Shown one piece after another: positions 24,276-36,241 of a DNA stretch of 64,000 nt. Both the position numbers and the translations under genes were made by a program. Numbering within the stretch: the stretch's first letter is position 1; the number at the start of each line of letters is the position of its first letter. Where the stretch lies: the NCBI GenBank assembly GCA_000733355.1, contig JNVV01000037.1, forward strand, positions 295,154 through 359,153. The letters are read 5' to 3'. Below the pieces are notes generated by a model. It was not told the DNA's origin and did not search any database. It saw only the letters and a list, made by a program, of their open reading frames with translations. The DNA is from Falciphora oryzae. Taxonomy: Eukaryota; Ascomycota; Sordariomycetes; Magnaporthales; Magnaporthaceae.

Positions 24276-24978
24276 ACGAAGCTTTTTCAAGCGTTTGATT
24301 ACTAAAATCGGACCGATCTTTATCAACGCGCGCCTGCAGGCGATAAACAGCGAGAATACCCGCTTCGCCCTTTAGCGGGCTGAGCAGGAGCGCATGCGAG
24401 GCAAAAACTTGAAGCAGAGTCGAAGATCCTTAAGCGGCGGCTGGTGCCGTTGGCTACTCCAATGGGACATCTGCCGACTCCCGCCTAATTTTTCTCTCCT
24501 TCTAGTGGGAGGCGGCTTGCATCGAGTATGGCATTGTGTATTCTCCTCCTTACAGCGGGCGCCTCCACGGTGCAATCAGGTGAGTTGCCGCAGAGGATGA
24601 CCTGGAGTGAGGCCCCAAGGATAGGCAGGGCAAGAGAGATAACAAACAGCAAAACGAAAAATTTATTTCGTGCTTTCCAAAGGCGTCCTGGTTCATATGT
24701 AACGTCCATAGTGATGGAAAGCAACCCCCGGAGGATAAGAGCCCAAAGATGGGGACAAGGTGTCGAGTTTCTAGAGGAGGGCCGAAAAGTACACGGAAAT
24801 ACCCATACAGGATAAAGTGCAAATAACGCGCAGAGAGGATGAAGTAGAAAATAAAGACATCAATGAGAGAGACGACAAACACACCAACGCCGGAAGCGCC
24901 CCAAACAGACAGGCACATGCCAACCAACTCCAACTCTTATCCGACCGAGACCCCCCAAAACATGGACGCGGGTTACGG

Positions 24979-26560
24979 CTAGGCTTCGCCGCCAGAGGAA
25001 GCGCAAACGTCCTGGTAGTTGCCGATGCGCCGCGACCTGAACTCCTCCAAGGGGCTTGTCCTGTCGACGAGCTCGAGGACGTCGATCGAGGACTTCTGGT
25101 TCTTGCGGTCGACGCGAGCAATAACCTGACACCTCGCCGCGACCGACGTGGGGGGCTCGATGGGGACAAGGGCGCTGGCGCGCTGCATGTTGATGCCTTC
25201 GTCGCAGATCCGGGCCGTGGATACGAGGATGACGTTGGGGCCGTCTGCCGAGCACGGTTGCTGGAGGTACTCTATGGTGACCTCCCTGGAATACTCGGGT
25301 CCCGTCTGCGGACTGCGGCCGTTGATCAACAGGACCACCACGTTCCGGCCGGCGAAGCAGCGTTCGAGGTGGGCGAACACGCCAAAGGCCGTGAAAGGCG
25401 ATTGGGCTACGACCAACATGTGGGCGACCTGGAGGTTGTCGCTATGCTCGACGCGCATACGCCGGCGCCGAGGGGCAACGACGTCGTCGAAAAAGGATAC
25501 CACGCGACCGGCTTTGGGGGTGCCGGACAGCAGCAGCAGCGGATGATCGTAGATGGCCAAAGGGCGAAGCGCATCCTCCACGAGGCCTAGTACGCCGCGG
25601 GAGGCGGGAGCGTGCCTGTTTGTGAGGATGGTGCGGGACGCCTTGTCGCCGGGCATCCAGGGAGGGACCCAGCAGCGACGCGCGATCGAGCCGGCCGTCG
25701 TCGGAACATAAGAGACTGGCTACATTAGGAAAAGCATGTGCATAGAGCGTGTCCTGCCACGGAACGTTCAAGCCAGCGTCGCCCCGGACGTCGTCGGCGG
25801 TCCTGGCGGCCCAGTGGCGCAGCTTCTCGGGATTGCGCCCTGCCCGTAGCTCCTTGACCCGGTGCTCGTCGTACTGCCGCCTGCGGTCCGCGTAAATCCT
25901 GCCGTAAAACTGCTTGCGAATGTTGTACGCCAGGTGGTTTTTTTTTTTGTTTTTTTTTTTTGATACTGCATGTGGGGCTGTGCAAAGTGACTGGGAGGCC
26001 GTTGTTGTCGTACTGCCTTTCGTAATCGCCGGGGACACCTCGGGCCGCTCCATTATGGACGCCCACCAAGCGGCGACGTCGTGGATCTGGAGAGAGTCGG
26101 GGCTCGGCTTGCGAGCGGCGGGGTGGAGCAGAGACGTCTTGTTGGCCAACCCGCGCAGCTGCAGGAAGACCACGGGCCGGCGCTATTGAGCGACCCGGAG
26201 AGGGGAACGAGCAGGGGAGCCTTGACGGAGCCGGGCAGCAGACCAAAGAGGAACTTGACGACGGAGCATTTAGGGGACGTGCCCTTTCCAGTGTAGGACA
26301 GGAACTCGTCCGTAAAGACCAGCGACGGCGGGGCCGCCCGGCCGCGGGTCGTCGACCCTGTACTTCTTCTGCAGGGCGCGGAGCATATTGGGGGTGACGA
26401 GGACCAGGTGCCCAAAAAAGCCGCGGACGCACATCTTGATGGACCGGGACTGGGGGTCCTCTGTTGCACAGCGTAACGAGAGTGAATTGATCTGATTGGA
26501 TTGATCGATTGTTCTGTCTGTCTGATGATGCCCCATGTCCGAAATTTTGCGTCCTGCCCA
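24979..26560 (-). pseudogene. SNF2-like helicase relic
   Basis: Pieces of one SWI/SNF-type ATPase in shifting minus-strand frames. The N-terminal lobe has HLVLVTPNMLRALQKKY (motif Ia-like), DEFLSYTGKGTSPKC (motif II region, DEFL instead of DEAH) and PLLVPLSGS (motif III-like). The C-terminal lobe in the long frame 24979-25656 has ILTNRHAPASRG, PLLLLSGTPKAG, AHMLVVAQSPFTAFGVFAHL, NVILVSTARICDEGINMQRA (motif V) and QVIARVDRKNQ (motif VI). Frameshifts near 25690 and in the 26000-26300 segment, and a poly(T) run at about 25938-25961, break it. The SNF2 gene at 47246 belongs to a different subfamily. Confidence 0.6.
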
Positions 26561-26589
26561 ATACGTCCGTGCATCTGACTAATCAAAAG

Positions 26590-27240
26590 ACCACGGCCGT
26601 TGGTGTGCCGCGAAGTCAGGGTCTCCTGCGAAGGGTGGGTCTAACCGAGTCAGCCCTGCCGGAATCCGAGTCAGGCTGATCGAGATATTGCGTGAACTCG
26701 GATCAGCCCGAAAGCGTCGTTCCTCGGCGACACGAACTTCGCACAAATCGTCCTCGACGCTAAGCCTAGCATCAAAATAGCAAATTTCTAGGAATTGTAC
26801 AAACGTACAGCAGCCTTCACTTGTCCCGCAACACGGGCCGACCCTTCACCATTCAAGGCCTGGAATGCCGACTTCTCCGGGCCTTGGGTGCCAGCGGCAG
26901 CGGCCTGGGATCATCGACGATGGCAAAGGCGGCCTCCTGAGTCGCAGTCTCCTGTGGGTGCGCAAGGAGGTCCCAGGTGATGACATCGCGCTGGCCCAAA
27001 ACGATGACAGCTCCCCGAAGGGGATGGTTCCGATAGAAGGTGGCAGCTCCCGTCTTGGTCCTGGATGTCCTACATGGGGCAGATCGACTAACCGACCCTC
27101 CTTCGGGCGATACGGAGTGGGGAAATCTACGCGACGCCAGCGCTTGTCCGGCCCGCCGTCGGGTCAGGGCCAGCCCCTGCGCCCGGCGCTGCCTCAGCCG
27201 ACCCTCCCGCGATAGAAGGGCGATTGGGCCATTGTCTCGC
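26590..27240. other. No gene recognised
   Basis: Contains short imperfect repeats of gagtcag/cgagtcag type near 26640-26710, otherwise nothing supportable. Confidence 0.35.
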
Positions 27241-27810
27241 CCGTTCGGGGTATCGTTGCAAGACCGGCGCTAGCTCCCGCCGGAGGTGCTGGCGAGGCCA
27301 AACTAGTGTACGACAATGTGCAAACACAAGCATGGTCTGACGGAGACGGGAGGCCCCAGTGTGTTGTCCTGGGTGTGAGCAGGGTGAATAGGGTGCACTA
27401 TGCCCTTCTGGTGGAGCGATTGGCGGCCAGGAGCACGGATAAAGGCGGCAGGTACAAATGTATAGGTGTCGCAAAGGATAGGGGAGGTCCCCCGGGCGGC
27501 ACGGCCGGGGTCTGCATCACCACCCTCGTCGGCGTCGCAGGTGCTCAATAAGCGGTTACAGAGCACTCGGCGACGCCGAGGGGCTCTCCACTCCTACTGC
27601 GCACTCATGTATAAAGACCCCGAGGGTCTACGACCCTCGGGCACTTTCCTATTAGTTCTTTAGAGGTAGAGATAAAGCAAACGGTCTACTGCATGCACTT
27701 CTACTTTGCAACAATAGGTGCTGGGTCGTTGCCAGAAAGTCACGTTGGCCCTGAAGCCGCGGACTCCGAAGCTAGGGTCTACAAAACTGCACGATCTCAT
27801 ATTCTTTGCT
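27240..27810 (+). pseudogene. Unrecognised ORF split by a solo LTR
   Basis: A plus-strand frame (YDNVQTQAWSDGDG, CVVLGVSRVNRVHYALLVER, GRYKCIG) runs into the solo LTR at 27467. If the LTR and one copy of its ATAGG duplication are ignored, the frame continues without a stop as AGSLPESHVGPEAADSEARV to a stop near 27820. The HYALLV..Y..IGAG pattern is reminiscent of the C-terminus of fungal HET-domain proteins, but no HET motif is present and the identification is weak. The upstream part was not found. Confidence 0.3.
27467..27713 (+). repeat. Copia solo LTR, TSD atagg
   Basis: 247 bp, starts TGTCGCAAAG and ends CTTTGCAACA (one mismatch between the inverted ends), flanked by atagg at 27462-27466 and 27714-27718. 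It is the same family as the LTRs of the complete copia element at 37959-46294. A solo LTR arises by recombination between the two LTRs of a full element. Confidence 0.9.
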
Positions 27811-27819
27811 TTGCCGACT

Positions 27820-28339
27820 AGCTTTCCTTTTTCCATACTCTAAATACGATTCTTTGAGACCCTACCAGCGGGTTATTTGGTGGTTGTTCGGATGTTGGCC
27901 ATTACTTTTGCACGACCTCACATCAGTTCCCAAACCCTCGACGGGTTACAAAGTAAAAGCCGCTTGTTTCCTGTCCAAAGCCTTGCAATCCGGGGCCGTA
28001 GCCGGAGGTAAATTCCCACCTAATTACAGCCACTGATAATGATCGATGTGGGCAAAGATATGGGGTTGATTTATCAGACGCGCCATTGGTCGTTTTGTCA
28101 ACCCTTTGAATCACCGCCAATGTGATAGTTCCCTGGTACGACTACAAGCCAGTGCCATCCACACATTACAGCAAATAGAACATAATTTGCTCAATCCAAA
28201 ACCTCTAGCTAACATCGGACCAAAGGAAGAGAGAAATAAAATTAACAAAAAAAAAAGGAAAAAGAAAAAACAAAGCGGAATATCCGACGCCAAGGAAATG
28301 TCCGACGGCTTATATCAAAATCCAATTTCATGAGAAGTG
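27820..28339. other. 3' flank of the NLR gene; no gene seen
   Basis: AT-richer, with an A-rich run at 28230-28272. No domain or repeat recognised. Confidence 0.35.
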
Positions 28340-31139
28340 TCATGTGGAGGAAGAATCAGAGTCGTAGTCATCCACAACTTCAGAATCCGCCTCGCTTGCC
28401 TCTTCCGCTTCGTCCAGAACCGGCTGCGTTGGGTTAGCCGGCTCGCTTGGCTCGTGTGTACCTTGACCTTCGGCAACATGTGTCGCACTCTGGTGCTCCT
28501 GCTCGATGGCCCTGCGGTATGTGCCGATTAGCACCGGGTGTCTCCTCTCGAAGTGCTCCCATTCGATATCGACTGGAGGCTGCCCCATCGCCTGGGCGGC
28601 TAGCTGCTCAAGCGTATCGATACACTCGGGCTGCAGGGCGTCATCAAAATCAATGTCGTCGCTCATTGCAGCCAGCAGGTGAGCCGTGAGGGTTGCCCGC
28701 CATTTGGAGCCGCCGAAGTTGTTGTTCTTTACACTCGGCGATTCGCTATTCGGCCGGTCACCCTCAAGAACGTGCCTAGGATTTGGCCGAAATCCTTGGC
28801 GGAACATCTCGATGAGATATTCACAGGTTTGATCGACTCCCTGTGCCCCTCCCGCAGCGAGTGTGCAGTGACGCATAACGTCATGTGCAGTGCTTTCGTC
28901 CAGGGCCGAGAAGTCGAGTTGACCGGTGTCAAGGATAGTCTTAATCAGATCGTTCTGATCATCGGGCTTCGTCCTCATTCCACTTCTCGCGCGTATCGCC
29001 AGGGTTAAAGCCGTATGACCCGGTAGGTAGCCAGGCCGGCCAGTCTTTATCGCGCGGTTAATATCCACGCAATTACTTCTGACAATGAAACATGCCGCAG
29101 ATTGGCAGGGGAAGCTGTTCTGGATGCGGATCGCGGATTCTGCGAAGTGGTGCAACGCTGTCCGCCCGTCCTTGTCAGCCACGCCGGCAGTAGACGCAGC
29201 AGCCTTGAGAAGCAGGCGAACAAGCTGAACCAGGTTCTCCGCCTTTTTGTTACTCCACCACCCTCTCCGTCGCAAATTGACGGACTCCGCCATAGCATTG
29301 AAAGCTGTTCTACCCTTGCCGTTGGTCCACGCAGTGTTGACATCTTTGATGCTGAGAAGCCACTCCACCATAGCAAGATGTAGGTTCTTCGCCGCCAGAA
29401 TCAAGGCTGTGCTTGCACTTTTATCTGTGCAGTTGATTCTGCTGGGGTCTGCGTCCAACAGGGTTTTAAGGCAATCGAGATAGCCCTTGGTTGCCGCGAT
29501 AGAGATAGGCGACGTGCCCATTTTGCAATACGTGGTAATGTCCTCAGTTCCGATGCTTGAAACAAGCGCAAGGCACTGAATATTACCGCTTGCTGCCGCG
29601 TAATGCAGAAGAGTCCGCCCCTGTTGGCACCGGCTACCGAAGGTCACTCCACCGACAGCAGTGAGAGCTCGTAGTGCCGAGGTGCTTCCGGCCCTGGCGG
29701 CGTACATAGCCGCTGACCTGCCTCGGGAACAGACATGGTTGACTGTTAAAGAGTGGTCGGCTAGGATCAGATCAACGATTTCGACGTTGTTGGCTTCGGC
29801 TGCGTATGATAGAAGCGACCTTCCGTTGCGGCTGCGCCAGCTCAGGTCATGATCTGGTAGTCTCTCCTGAAGAAGCCGTAGTATTTCAACCCGGCTCGGT
29901 GCTCGGGAGGCACAGACGGCTTGGAAGCAAGGGCCGTACATTCTAGGCAGCTGCTGGATCTTTTCGAGGAGAGCAAGGACAATATCCACCGGAGCAGATG
30001 CCAAGGCCAAGGACAAGGTTGACCATTCGCAGTCCTTGTGAATATGCCCCCGGTTGCTCTGTTTTTCTGATCCCCTCCATTTTCGGCGCTCCACGATGTC
30101 AACATTGGGTTGCGCTAGGAGCAGAAGCAATATATCGAGGCGGTTGGACGTGATTGCCTCCCAGAGAGGTGTAAGCGACTCGGCTAATCTCCCCTCATCT
30201 TTCGGGTTGACCTCGGCACCAAGCTCTAGCAGATGTTTGCAGACTTCGAGATGACCGTACATTACAGCCTCGACAAGGGGGGTTGTTGGTAACCATGAAC
30301 CTCTGCCGATCGGGAGGTTTTTGTTAATATTGGCGGGCGATACAAGCTGACGTACCCTCTCCATGTGCCCTTCTCGAATCGCCCGCTGAAACGGGTCCAT
30401 CCCCGCCGTGCCCGAGGGGCCAACACAAGGGAAAGACACCAGAGGTCCCTCTGAATGGTATTTCCTCTGATGGTCGTTCAGTGCCGATTCTGAGTCAAAA
30501 CCGAGCCTGCCTGCAATGCAGTCTCTTTGAGCACATCTGAACGGGCGGCTATGCATGTTGTTGTGACGCAAAAGGTCTTGCCTCTTCTCGAAACCCTGGT
30601 GAAATCGACTGCACCATGGTTTGGGGCACTTGAACTGCAGCGGGCCATACATGCGTGCCACGGAACATGGAAGGCCCCTGTTGCCCCCTTGATCGCGAGG
30701 CACGGAATCAACTCCTTCGCGGATCAGTAATATCCTGTGCTCGAAGAAGAAGAGCTCGTTTCTGACACTTGGCGTGTCGCTAAGCTCGACCACCGTGTCT
30801 AGGAGACTCATGACGGGTTCCTGGTCTGAGAGAACAGGGCTGTCTTCTAAATCCCTAGAATAGGCTGTGAGAAGTTTTGAGAGGGCATCGAGGGTACCGA
30901 ACGAGATCCCTTGTGCCTGGTGCGACTTGCGGATGGATCGGAGAGCTTTGACATGGTCCCACCAGTGGGCAGCTGCGTAATCCAATAACGCATAATATCC
31001 CGTTTTGGCGTTTTCCCGTCGAGCCTCAATGCTGAGTGGTGTGATGAACGCGCCAGAGGTGAGGTAGTTGCAGCAGAAACTTAGCATCTCCGAATGCTGT
31101 TGGACGACTGGAGGAATTCTGCCTGTCTCCTGCAGGTAC
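28340..31139 (-). CDS. NLR last exon: C2H2 fingers and ankyrin repeats
   Basis: Long intact last exon (about 930 codons) of the NLR gene whose 5' part is at 31211-34762. It starts after an AG at 31140 (YLQETGRIPPVV) and carries in order: the family's post-NACHT block (SFCCNYLTSG, GYYALLDYAAAHWWDHVKAL), two C2H2-like fingers at about residues 170-240 (CPKPWC..HNNMH; CAQRDC..HQRKYH), then roughly ten ankyrin repeats (for example TPLVEAVMYGHLEVCKHLLE, GRTLLHYAAASGNIQCLAL). It ends in an acidic Ser/Glu/Asp-rich tail. In fungal NLRs the repeats are the ligand-sensing end. No stop or frameshift is present, so this exon decayed less than the front of the gene. Confidence 0.8.
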
Positions 31140-32964
31140 CTGTCGACATATGATATTAGATAAATGACCAGAACACCCAGGGCTACGCGCTAGCCTTGCT
31201 GAGCACTCACTCTGTGGCTGTTCGGTGCACAATGTGAACAAGCTTCTCAGACATTTCGCCTGATCCTGTCAAGTCGATCAAGCAACCGCAAATATCTTTG
31301 GGCAGACGCTGCAGAAACTTGGCCGGGGTGTCAGAGGTTGGCCCTTCTGCAGGGTCGAGGGCGAATCGAGCTTGTATCTCTCGCCAGTAAAGGGGTCGGG
31401 CTGCGCAGGCGACCCAAGATAGAATGTCTCTAGCAACTTCTGCATTCGATCGACGTTGCGGCTGTCTGGTACTGTTTGTGAGTCGCTCCTGACTGAAGAC
31501 TTTGAGAGCTACTCTTTCATAACTTGATGGTAGGCATGCCGAGTTAGACCAAATGAGTTTAAAACTCTACAGGCATGTGGTAATAGCGTATCTTCACATA
31601 CGCCTGATTCAGTCCCTTAGGGAAGACATCGTCTTTAAGTTCGTCCCTCATATCCTGGACACTGTAACAGCCTCGCAGGCACGCAAGAACGAGATGAGCA
31701 AAGAGAAACATTCCTGTTGCGAAATGAGGTTGTTAGTTTCAACACTGCGGAGCAATCATTTCGAGTGTTTTCGTTTGCGAACCTTCGGCCCTCGATGCCA
31801 CCTTGTCGACAATGCACAGACGCTCTTCATCGGAGACCAGTGTGACGGGCCCTTGACTAGCTCTCGTAGCCTGATCCACGTAGTGGCGTATGGAAAGTCG
31901 ATGTGCCTCCGAAGATTCCACGCAGATCCGAGTCACGTTCGGGAATGAAGAAATTGTCTCTTCAAAACCCTCCCGCCGCCCGGAAATAAGAAGGCGGATC
32001 GTGAATGGCGATTCTCCAGACTTTGTGACGAGATCCTTCAGCCAGCCTAAGATTGTGGCCTGATTCTCGAGTGGATCTCTTGGATCAGAGGTGCACTCAT
32101 CCAGCCCATCAAGGATTACAAATGAAAGACGCTTGGCACGAATCGCGGTAAATGCCAAGGACATTAGATCCTGCTTTGAGGGTCTGTGCACGCGGGAGAG
32201 GGTCTTGAAGGCGTGGTCGATGAGAACTTCATCCTCTTCTTGGGGGATGAGTTGGGCAATGAAGGCGCGTAAAGCATGTGTGAAGGTTGTCTTGTCTTCG
32301 CTGTCATGCTTGAAGTAGAAGTAGGCGACGGAAATGGGTGGGTTTGTGCCGATGGCTTTCATCTCCTGCAAGTGCTGAATGACACTGGAAACAAGGGCGT
32401 GTTTGATACTAAATGGTTTTTTGGTTTTTTACATACAATTTTCAAAAAACCAGTTTATGGATCCGTGGCAAAAGTTTAAAAGCTTAAAAATTTGACTCGC
32501 TACAAGTACTTTTTCAACCAGGGCAGCGAGTCGTATCCATGCTGCCACCTTTTCAATGGAAGCACTAGCCACTCCCCCTTTTTGCTAGTAGCACTCACCC
32601 TACTCCACTTTTGGCCTGTGCACCACCCGTGCAGCCCGGTTTCGCTGCTTACCAAATTTGGCCCGCAGTTGAAACTCGATACCATTGGCTGCGTATTCGT
32701 AATAAAGCCACTAAGGCCCAGGCATTCAGCCACTGGATCCCCCAATTGACAGCCCCAACCTGCCCAAAAGCTGCACGCAAAGAGGTGCACGCGGAGAGGT
32801 GCACGCGGAGAGGTGCAAAAGCGCTTTGCACATTCCCAAAAAAAAAAAAATTTACCTTTGCACCTATGCACCTTCGCACCTTTGCACCGCTGCCTATGTG
32901 CATTTGTGTGGGTGCGCCACAGAAAGTTGCATAGCGGCCGATATCGGGGCACGGTGAGTGCTAA

Positions 32965-33004
32965 NNNNNNNNNNNNNNNNNNNNNNNNNNNNNNNNNNNN
33001 NNNN
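32965..33004. other. Assembly gap (40 N)
   Basis: Run of 40 undetermined bases inside element A, between a duplicated segment and a LINE 3' piece. Confidence 0.99.
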
Positions 33005-33146
33005 GGGTTTAATCTGCTAGCCGCCTTAATAGCAACATGTAGCCTAGTGTTAAGCTTAGGTAGCGCTAGCACGTCATATGCCCCTTGGGAGGCAGGGACT
33101 GGTAGATCCCGATATAATGACGTTAAATATACTCTCTCTCTCTCTC
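33005..33146 (+). mobile_element. LINE 3' end fragment with (TC)n tail
   Basis: Reverse complement of the 3' UTR at about 1557-1680: gctagcaccgtc-like core, gggaggcagggactggtaga, acgttaaata, then the TC tail at about 33132-33146. It is the third copy of the LINE family in the window. Its 5' side is hidden by the gap. Confidence 0.8.
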
Positions 33147-35120
33147 GATACCATTGGCTGCGCATTCGTAATAAAGCCACTAAGGCCCAGGCATTCAGCC
33201 ATTGGATCCCCCAATTGACAGCCCCAACCTGCCCAAAAGCTGCACGCAAAGAGGTGCACGCGGAGAGGTGCACGCGGAGAGGTGCACGCGGAGAGGTGCA
33301 AAAGCGCTTTGCACATTCCCAAAAAAAAAAAAAAAATTACCTTTGCACCTATGCACCTTCGCACTTTTGCACCGCTGCCTATGTGCATTTGTGTGGGTGC
33401 GCCACAGAAAGTTGCATAGCGGCCGATACCGGGGCACTGTGAGTGCTAATAGCAAAAAAGGGGAGGCTCGGATATAGCCTCTTTCAATGTAGCATTGGGT
33501 ACGTGCACCCCTTGCGTAGCCCCGGAGATACTTGCGGGTAAAACTGGACCGTCTCCACGAGGTAAGTTTGTTACAAAAACCAAAAAACCATTAGTATCAA
33601 ACACGCCCCAAGATACGATTTTCCTGTTTACACATAGTTAGCATTGTGCAACAGTCACAGAAGCGGTATTGAGGAAGGGAATGGGGATGTCTACCGGCGC
33701 CAGGAAGACCGTCAAGACTCAAGACTTTGTGGGCTTCGTCACAAAGATCCACCCAGCTGGCAAAACGGTCATCCTTCAGGAGCCAATGCCCTCCGGCGGG
33801 TTCGAAAATTCGGCTCTGTAGTTCACTTTGATCATCCTGGAATTGGGTCGGATCCAGCTTCTCGAAGACCTCACGCCGTTGGTGCTCGTGGAACTCCCTT
33901 GCGTCTTCTTTTTTCGACTCTATGGCAGCGAGCTTCCTTTGCGCGCTATCTTCGTCAAGCCGGGCACTTAGGAGAGCGAACTGATCTCTGATACTGGAGT
34001 CGAGCTTCTGAAGGTCTCGCATTGACGCCATATCCTTGGCCTCAGCCAAAAGCTCTCTGTAATGTACAAGCCTCGTTCTCGTTTCATCAGCCATCTTGGA
34101 GAACCGGCTCCAGGATGAGTCAATCATGGCGCGCCATCCTTGAGCAAAATGAGAAATCAGTATATCCACTGGTTAAGGATGGACCTTGTCAAGATAATGT
34201 GATTGTGGCACTTACCAGTCTTGTTGAAGACCTCCATTAGTCCCGTGTGGAATGACAGGATAGTAGCAGTGTATTCGTCCACGAGCAAAAGCACGTCTGG
34301 ATGCTGACGAAAGAGCTCGTTGTACTCTTTCAAGTGGGGGAAGACATCTCCTATTTGGGCAAGGATGTCCACCAGCGAGTCCAGATAGTTCCTTGTATTG
34401 AACCCCAATCCATTTCGTGAAGCCTAGGGGTGAAGTCGCACACATCTCTTAGATCAATGCACCAGGTGGGAAGTCGTGGCCAGCCCGGCTAGGCCGTGAA
34501 GGGATCGTACCTGTTGGATCGCAAGTCTGATCGGGGCCCATAGAAAGCCATTTTCTCCATTGGTGCTGAAGGAATCGCTAGCGGCGACGGCGAGGTCCCC
34601 GATAACGCTGACGAAGTTGGAAAGACGAGCCAAGTTATTTAAGCGCCTCTGGGCGCCAAGTGTCTCCTCAATAGACTTGATCGCTTGACTGACATCCTCA
34701 ATGGTGCATTTCTTGAATTCTTCTCTCTGCTCCTTGCTGACCGCTTTTTTCAGGCCTTCTAAGGGCGTGTTTGATACTAATTGGTTTTTTGGTTTTTTCC
34801 ATACTATTTTTAAAAACCTCTTGAAAACTGGTTTGCGGATCCGGGTCAGGGGCTCCCTGCCCCTTGTAAAAACCCTAATAAATATAGCTACAGACCTGTT
34901 AGAAGTACCTTTCTGAACAGGGCAACGAGTCGTACCTGTGCAGACCCTGTAAACCACGTGTGACCCTTGAACAGGCCCCGTGCAGGCCCGGGCAGTCTAG
35001 AAAATGAAGGGGATCCTGCTCAAGTGCTGGAAGTAGGGGGATCCCCAAGTTGTTCCCTTCATTCTACCTGCAACTCTAGCCCGTTGATCACGGCAAAAGT
35101 ATCGTTAAACTCGTCTTTTT

Positions 35121-36241
35121 TTGCTCTATCCGATGGATAACTTCCTATCTACTTCCCGGGCTTTGTACCGGCGCAAAGTCCGTTGCCTCTTTTTTCTCTG
35201 TATGCAGGCCGTCATATCCACCTCCCTCTCCGGATCCTTTGGGTCCGTGGGCGGAGGCCTACGGACCGTGCATACGGCTATCTTTGCCGGCGACACCTTT
35301 CTCCAGTACTGGCAAAGACCCGCGGCCGCCCCGGCCTTCCAGGAGCTCTTCCGCATCAACCAAAGCACTTTCCGGGGCCTCTGCGACTGGCTGATCAAGA
35401 ATACGGGCTCACGGGGTCCAAAATCGTCTCCTTGGGCGAGAAAGTGGCCTCGTTCCTGTATATCTGTGGGCAGGGAGTCTCCCTCAGAGTCGCCGCCCAT
35501 GTCTTTGGCCGCAGTACCCAAACAGTGCACCGTTATTTTCACGAGGTACTGCGAGCCATGCTGTCCCTCCACGTCGCCTTTGTGACGTTGCCTGACGTTT
35601 CTAACGTCTCCTGGCCCGATTCCAGGCGTCAGGAGGTCCGGGAGGCCTTCGCTGGATGCCTGGGAGCCGTCGACGGGACCTTGATCAACGCCAAAGTTAG
35701 CGCAGATGCAGGGGTTGCATGGAGGAGTCGGAAGGGGCCTACTGCGCAGAACGTTCTCGCGGCCGTAGATCACGGCGGGCGGTTCGTTTTCGTCATGGCA
35801 GGTGCCGAAGGGTCGATATATGACGCTCGACTGCTTAGGGAGGCCCAACAGGCCGGATTTCGGATCCCACGGTGTCATTTTTACCTTGGAGATGCCGGCT
35901 TTTTTATGGGCACCGGGGTAATTACTCCTTTCCCTGCAACGAGGTATCACTTACAGGAACAAGGCCTTGCCCGGCCAGAGGATCCGCAGGAGCTTTTCAA
36001 TTTGCACCACGCTAAAATGCGCGTTGTTGTTGAAAGGTGCTTCGGTGATCTCAAAGGCCGCTGGAAAATCATTAGGGGCACGCCACCCGACTACCGTTTC
36101 CCTACCCAGGTCGACATTGTGCTGGCCGTTACAGGCCTGCATAACTTCATTTTGAAGAGCGAGTCGAGGGCATCTTTAGCATCTAACTCCGGTCCCAAAC
36201 GAACCAGAATTGAGCGAGAAACTGCAGTCAGAAGGGCTTAA
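35121..36241 (+). pseudogene. Harbinger DDE transposase, one frameshift
   Basis: DDE_Tnp_4-type nuclease that would cut the TIRs. The N-terminal frame (from 35121; a second Met, MDNFLS, at 35133) reads FRINQSTFRGLCDWLIKNTG and then shifts near 35408 into the frame that continues LTGSKIVSLGEKVASFLYIC, with the helix-turn-helix-like ..AAHVFGRSTQTVHRYF. Catalytic residues: Asp in GAVDGTL (35672-35674), Asp in IYDARLL (35822-35824), Glu in VVERCFGDLKGRW (about 36030). No TAG/TAA RIP scars, so the element is recent. If the shift is a sequencing error the gene would be intact. Confidence 0.8.

Larger units (their letters stand above)
32395..33608 (+). mobile_element. Non-autonomous Harbinger-type element A (TSD caa)
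   Basis: Terminal inverted repeats gggcgtgtttgatactaaat and its complement at the right end, continuing into ggttttttggttttt, with a 3-bp target duplication caa at 32392-32394 and 33609-33611. The 3-bp duplication and GGGCGTG ends fit PIF/Harbinger. No transposase. A near-identical copy in the other orientation is 50099-51310. Internally it contains a gap, a LINE 3' piece and a roughly 300-bp direct duplication (32675-32964 and 33144-33449). It splits the NACHT exon of the NLR gene. Confidence 0.85.
31211..34762 (-). pseudogene. NLR 5' part: DUF7708-like domain and NACHT, transposon-broken
   Basis: Front of a STAND/NLR protein involved, by family, in non-self recognition and programmed cell death. 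Exons: 34511-34762 (EGLKKAVSKEQREEF, LWAPIRLAIQQ), 34216-34423, 33695-34138, then after a 71-bp intron 33612-33623 joined across a transposon to 31783-32391, then about 31600-31713 and 31211-31515. The P-loop GLPGAGKS is made across the intron ending at 33624. NACHT continues with VAYFYFKHD, FVILDGLDEC (Walker B) and RLLISGRREG. Element 32395-33608 lies three codons after the P-loop Lys, and the gene loses its start at the Harbinger end at 34763. The gene cannot give a full-length product. Confidence 0.8.

Noticed and set aside
32675..33449. The two 300-bp copies as LTRs of a small retrotransposon
   Set aside because: They lie inside element A, lack TG..CA ends and target duplication, and element B has the same segment once.
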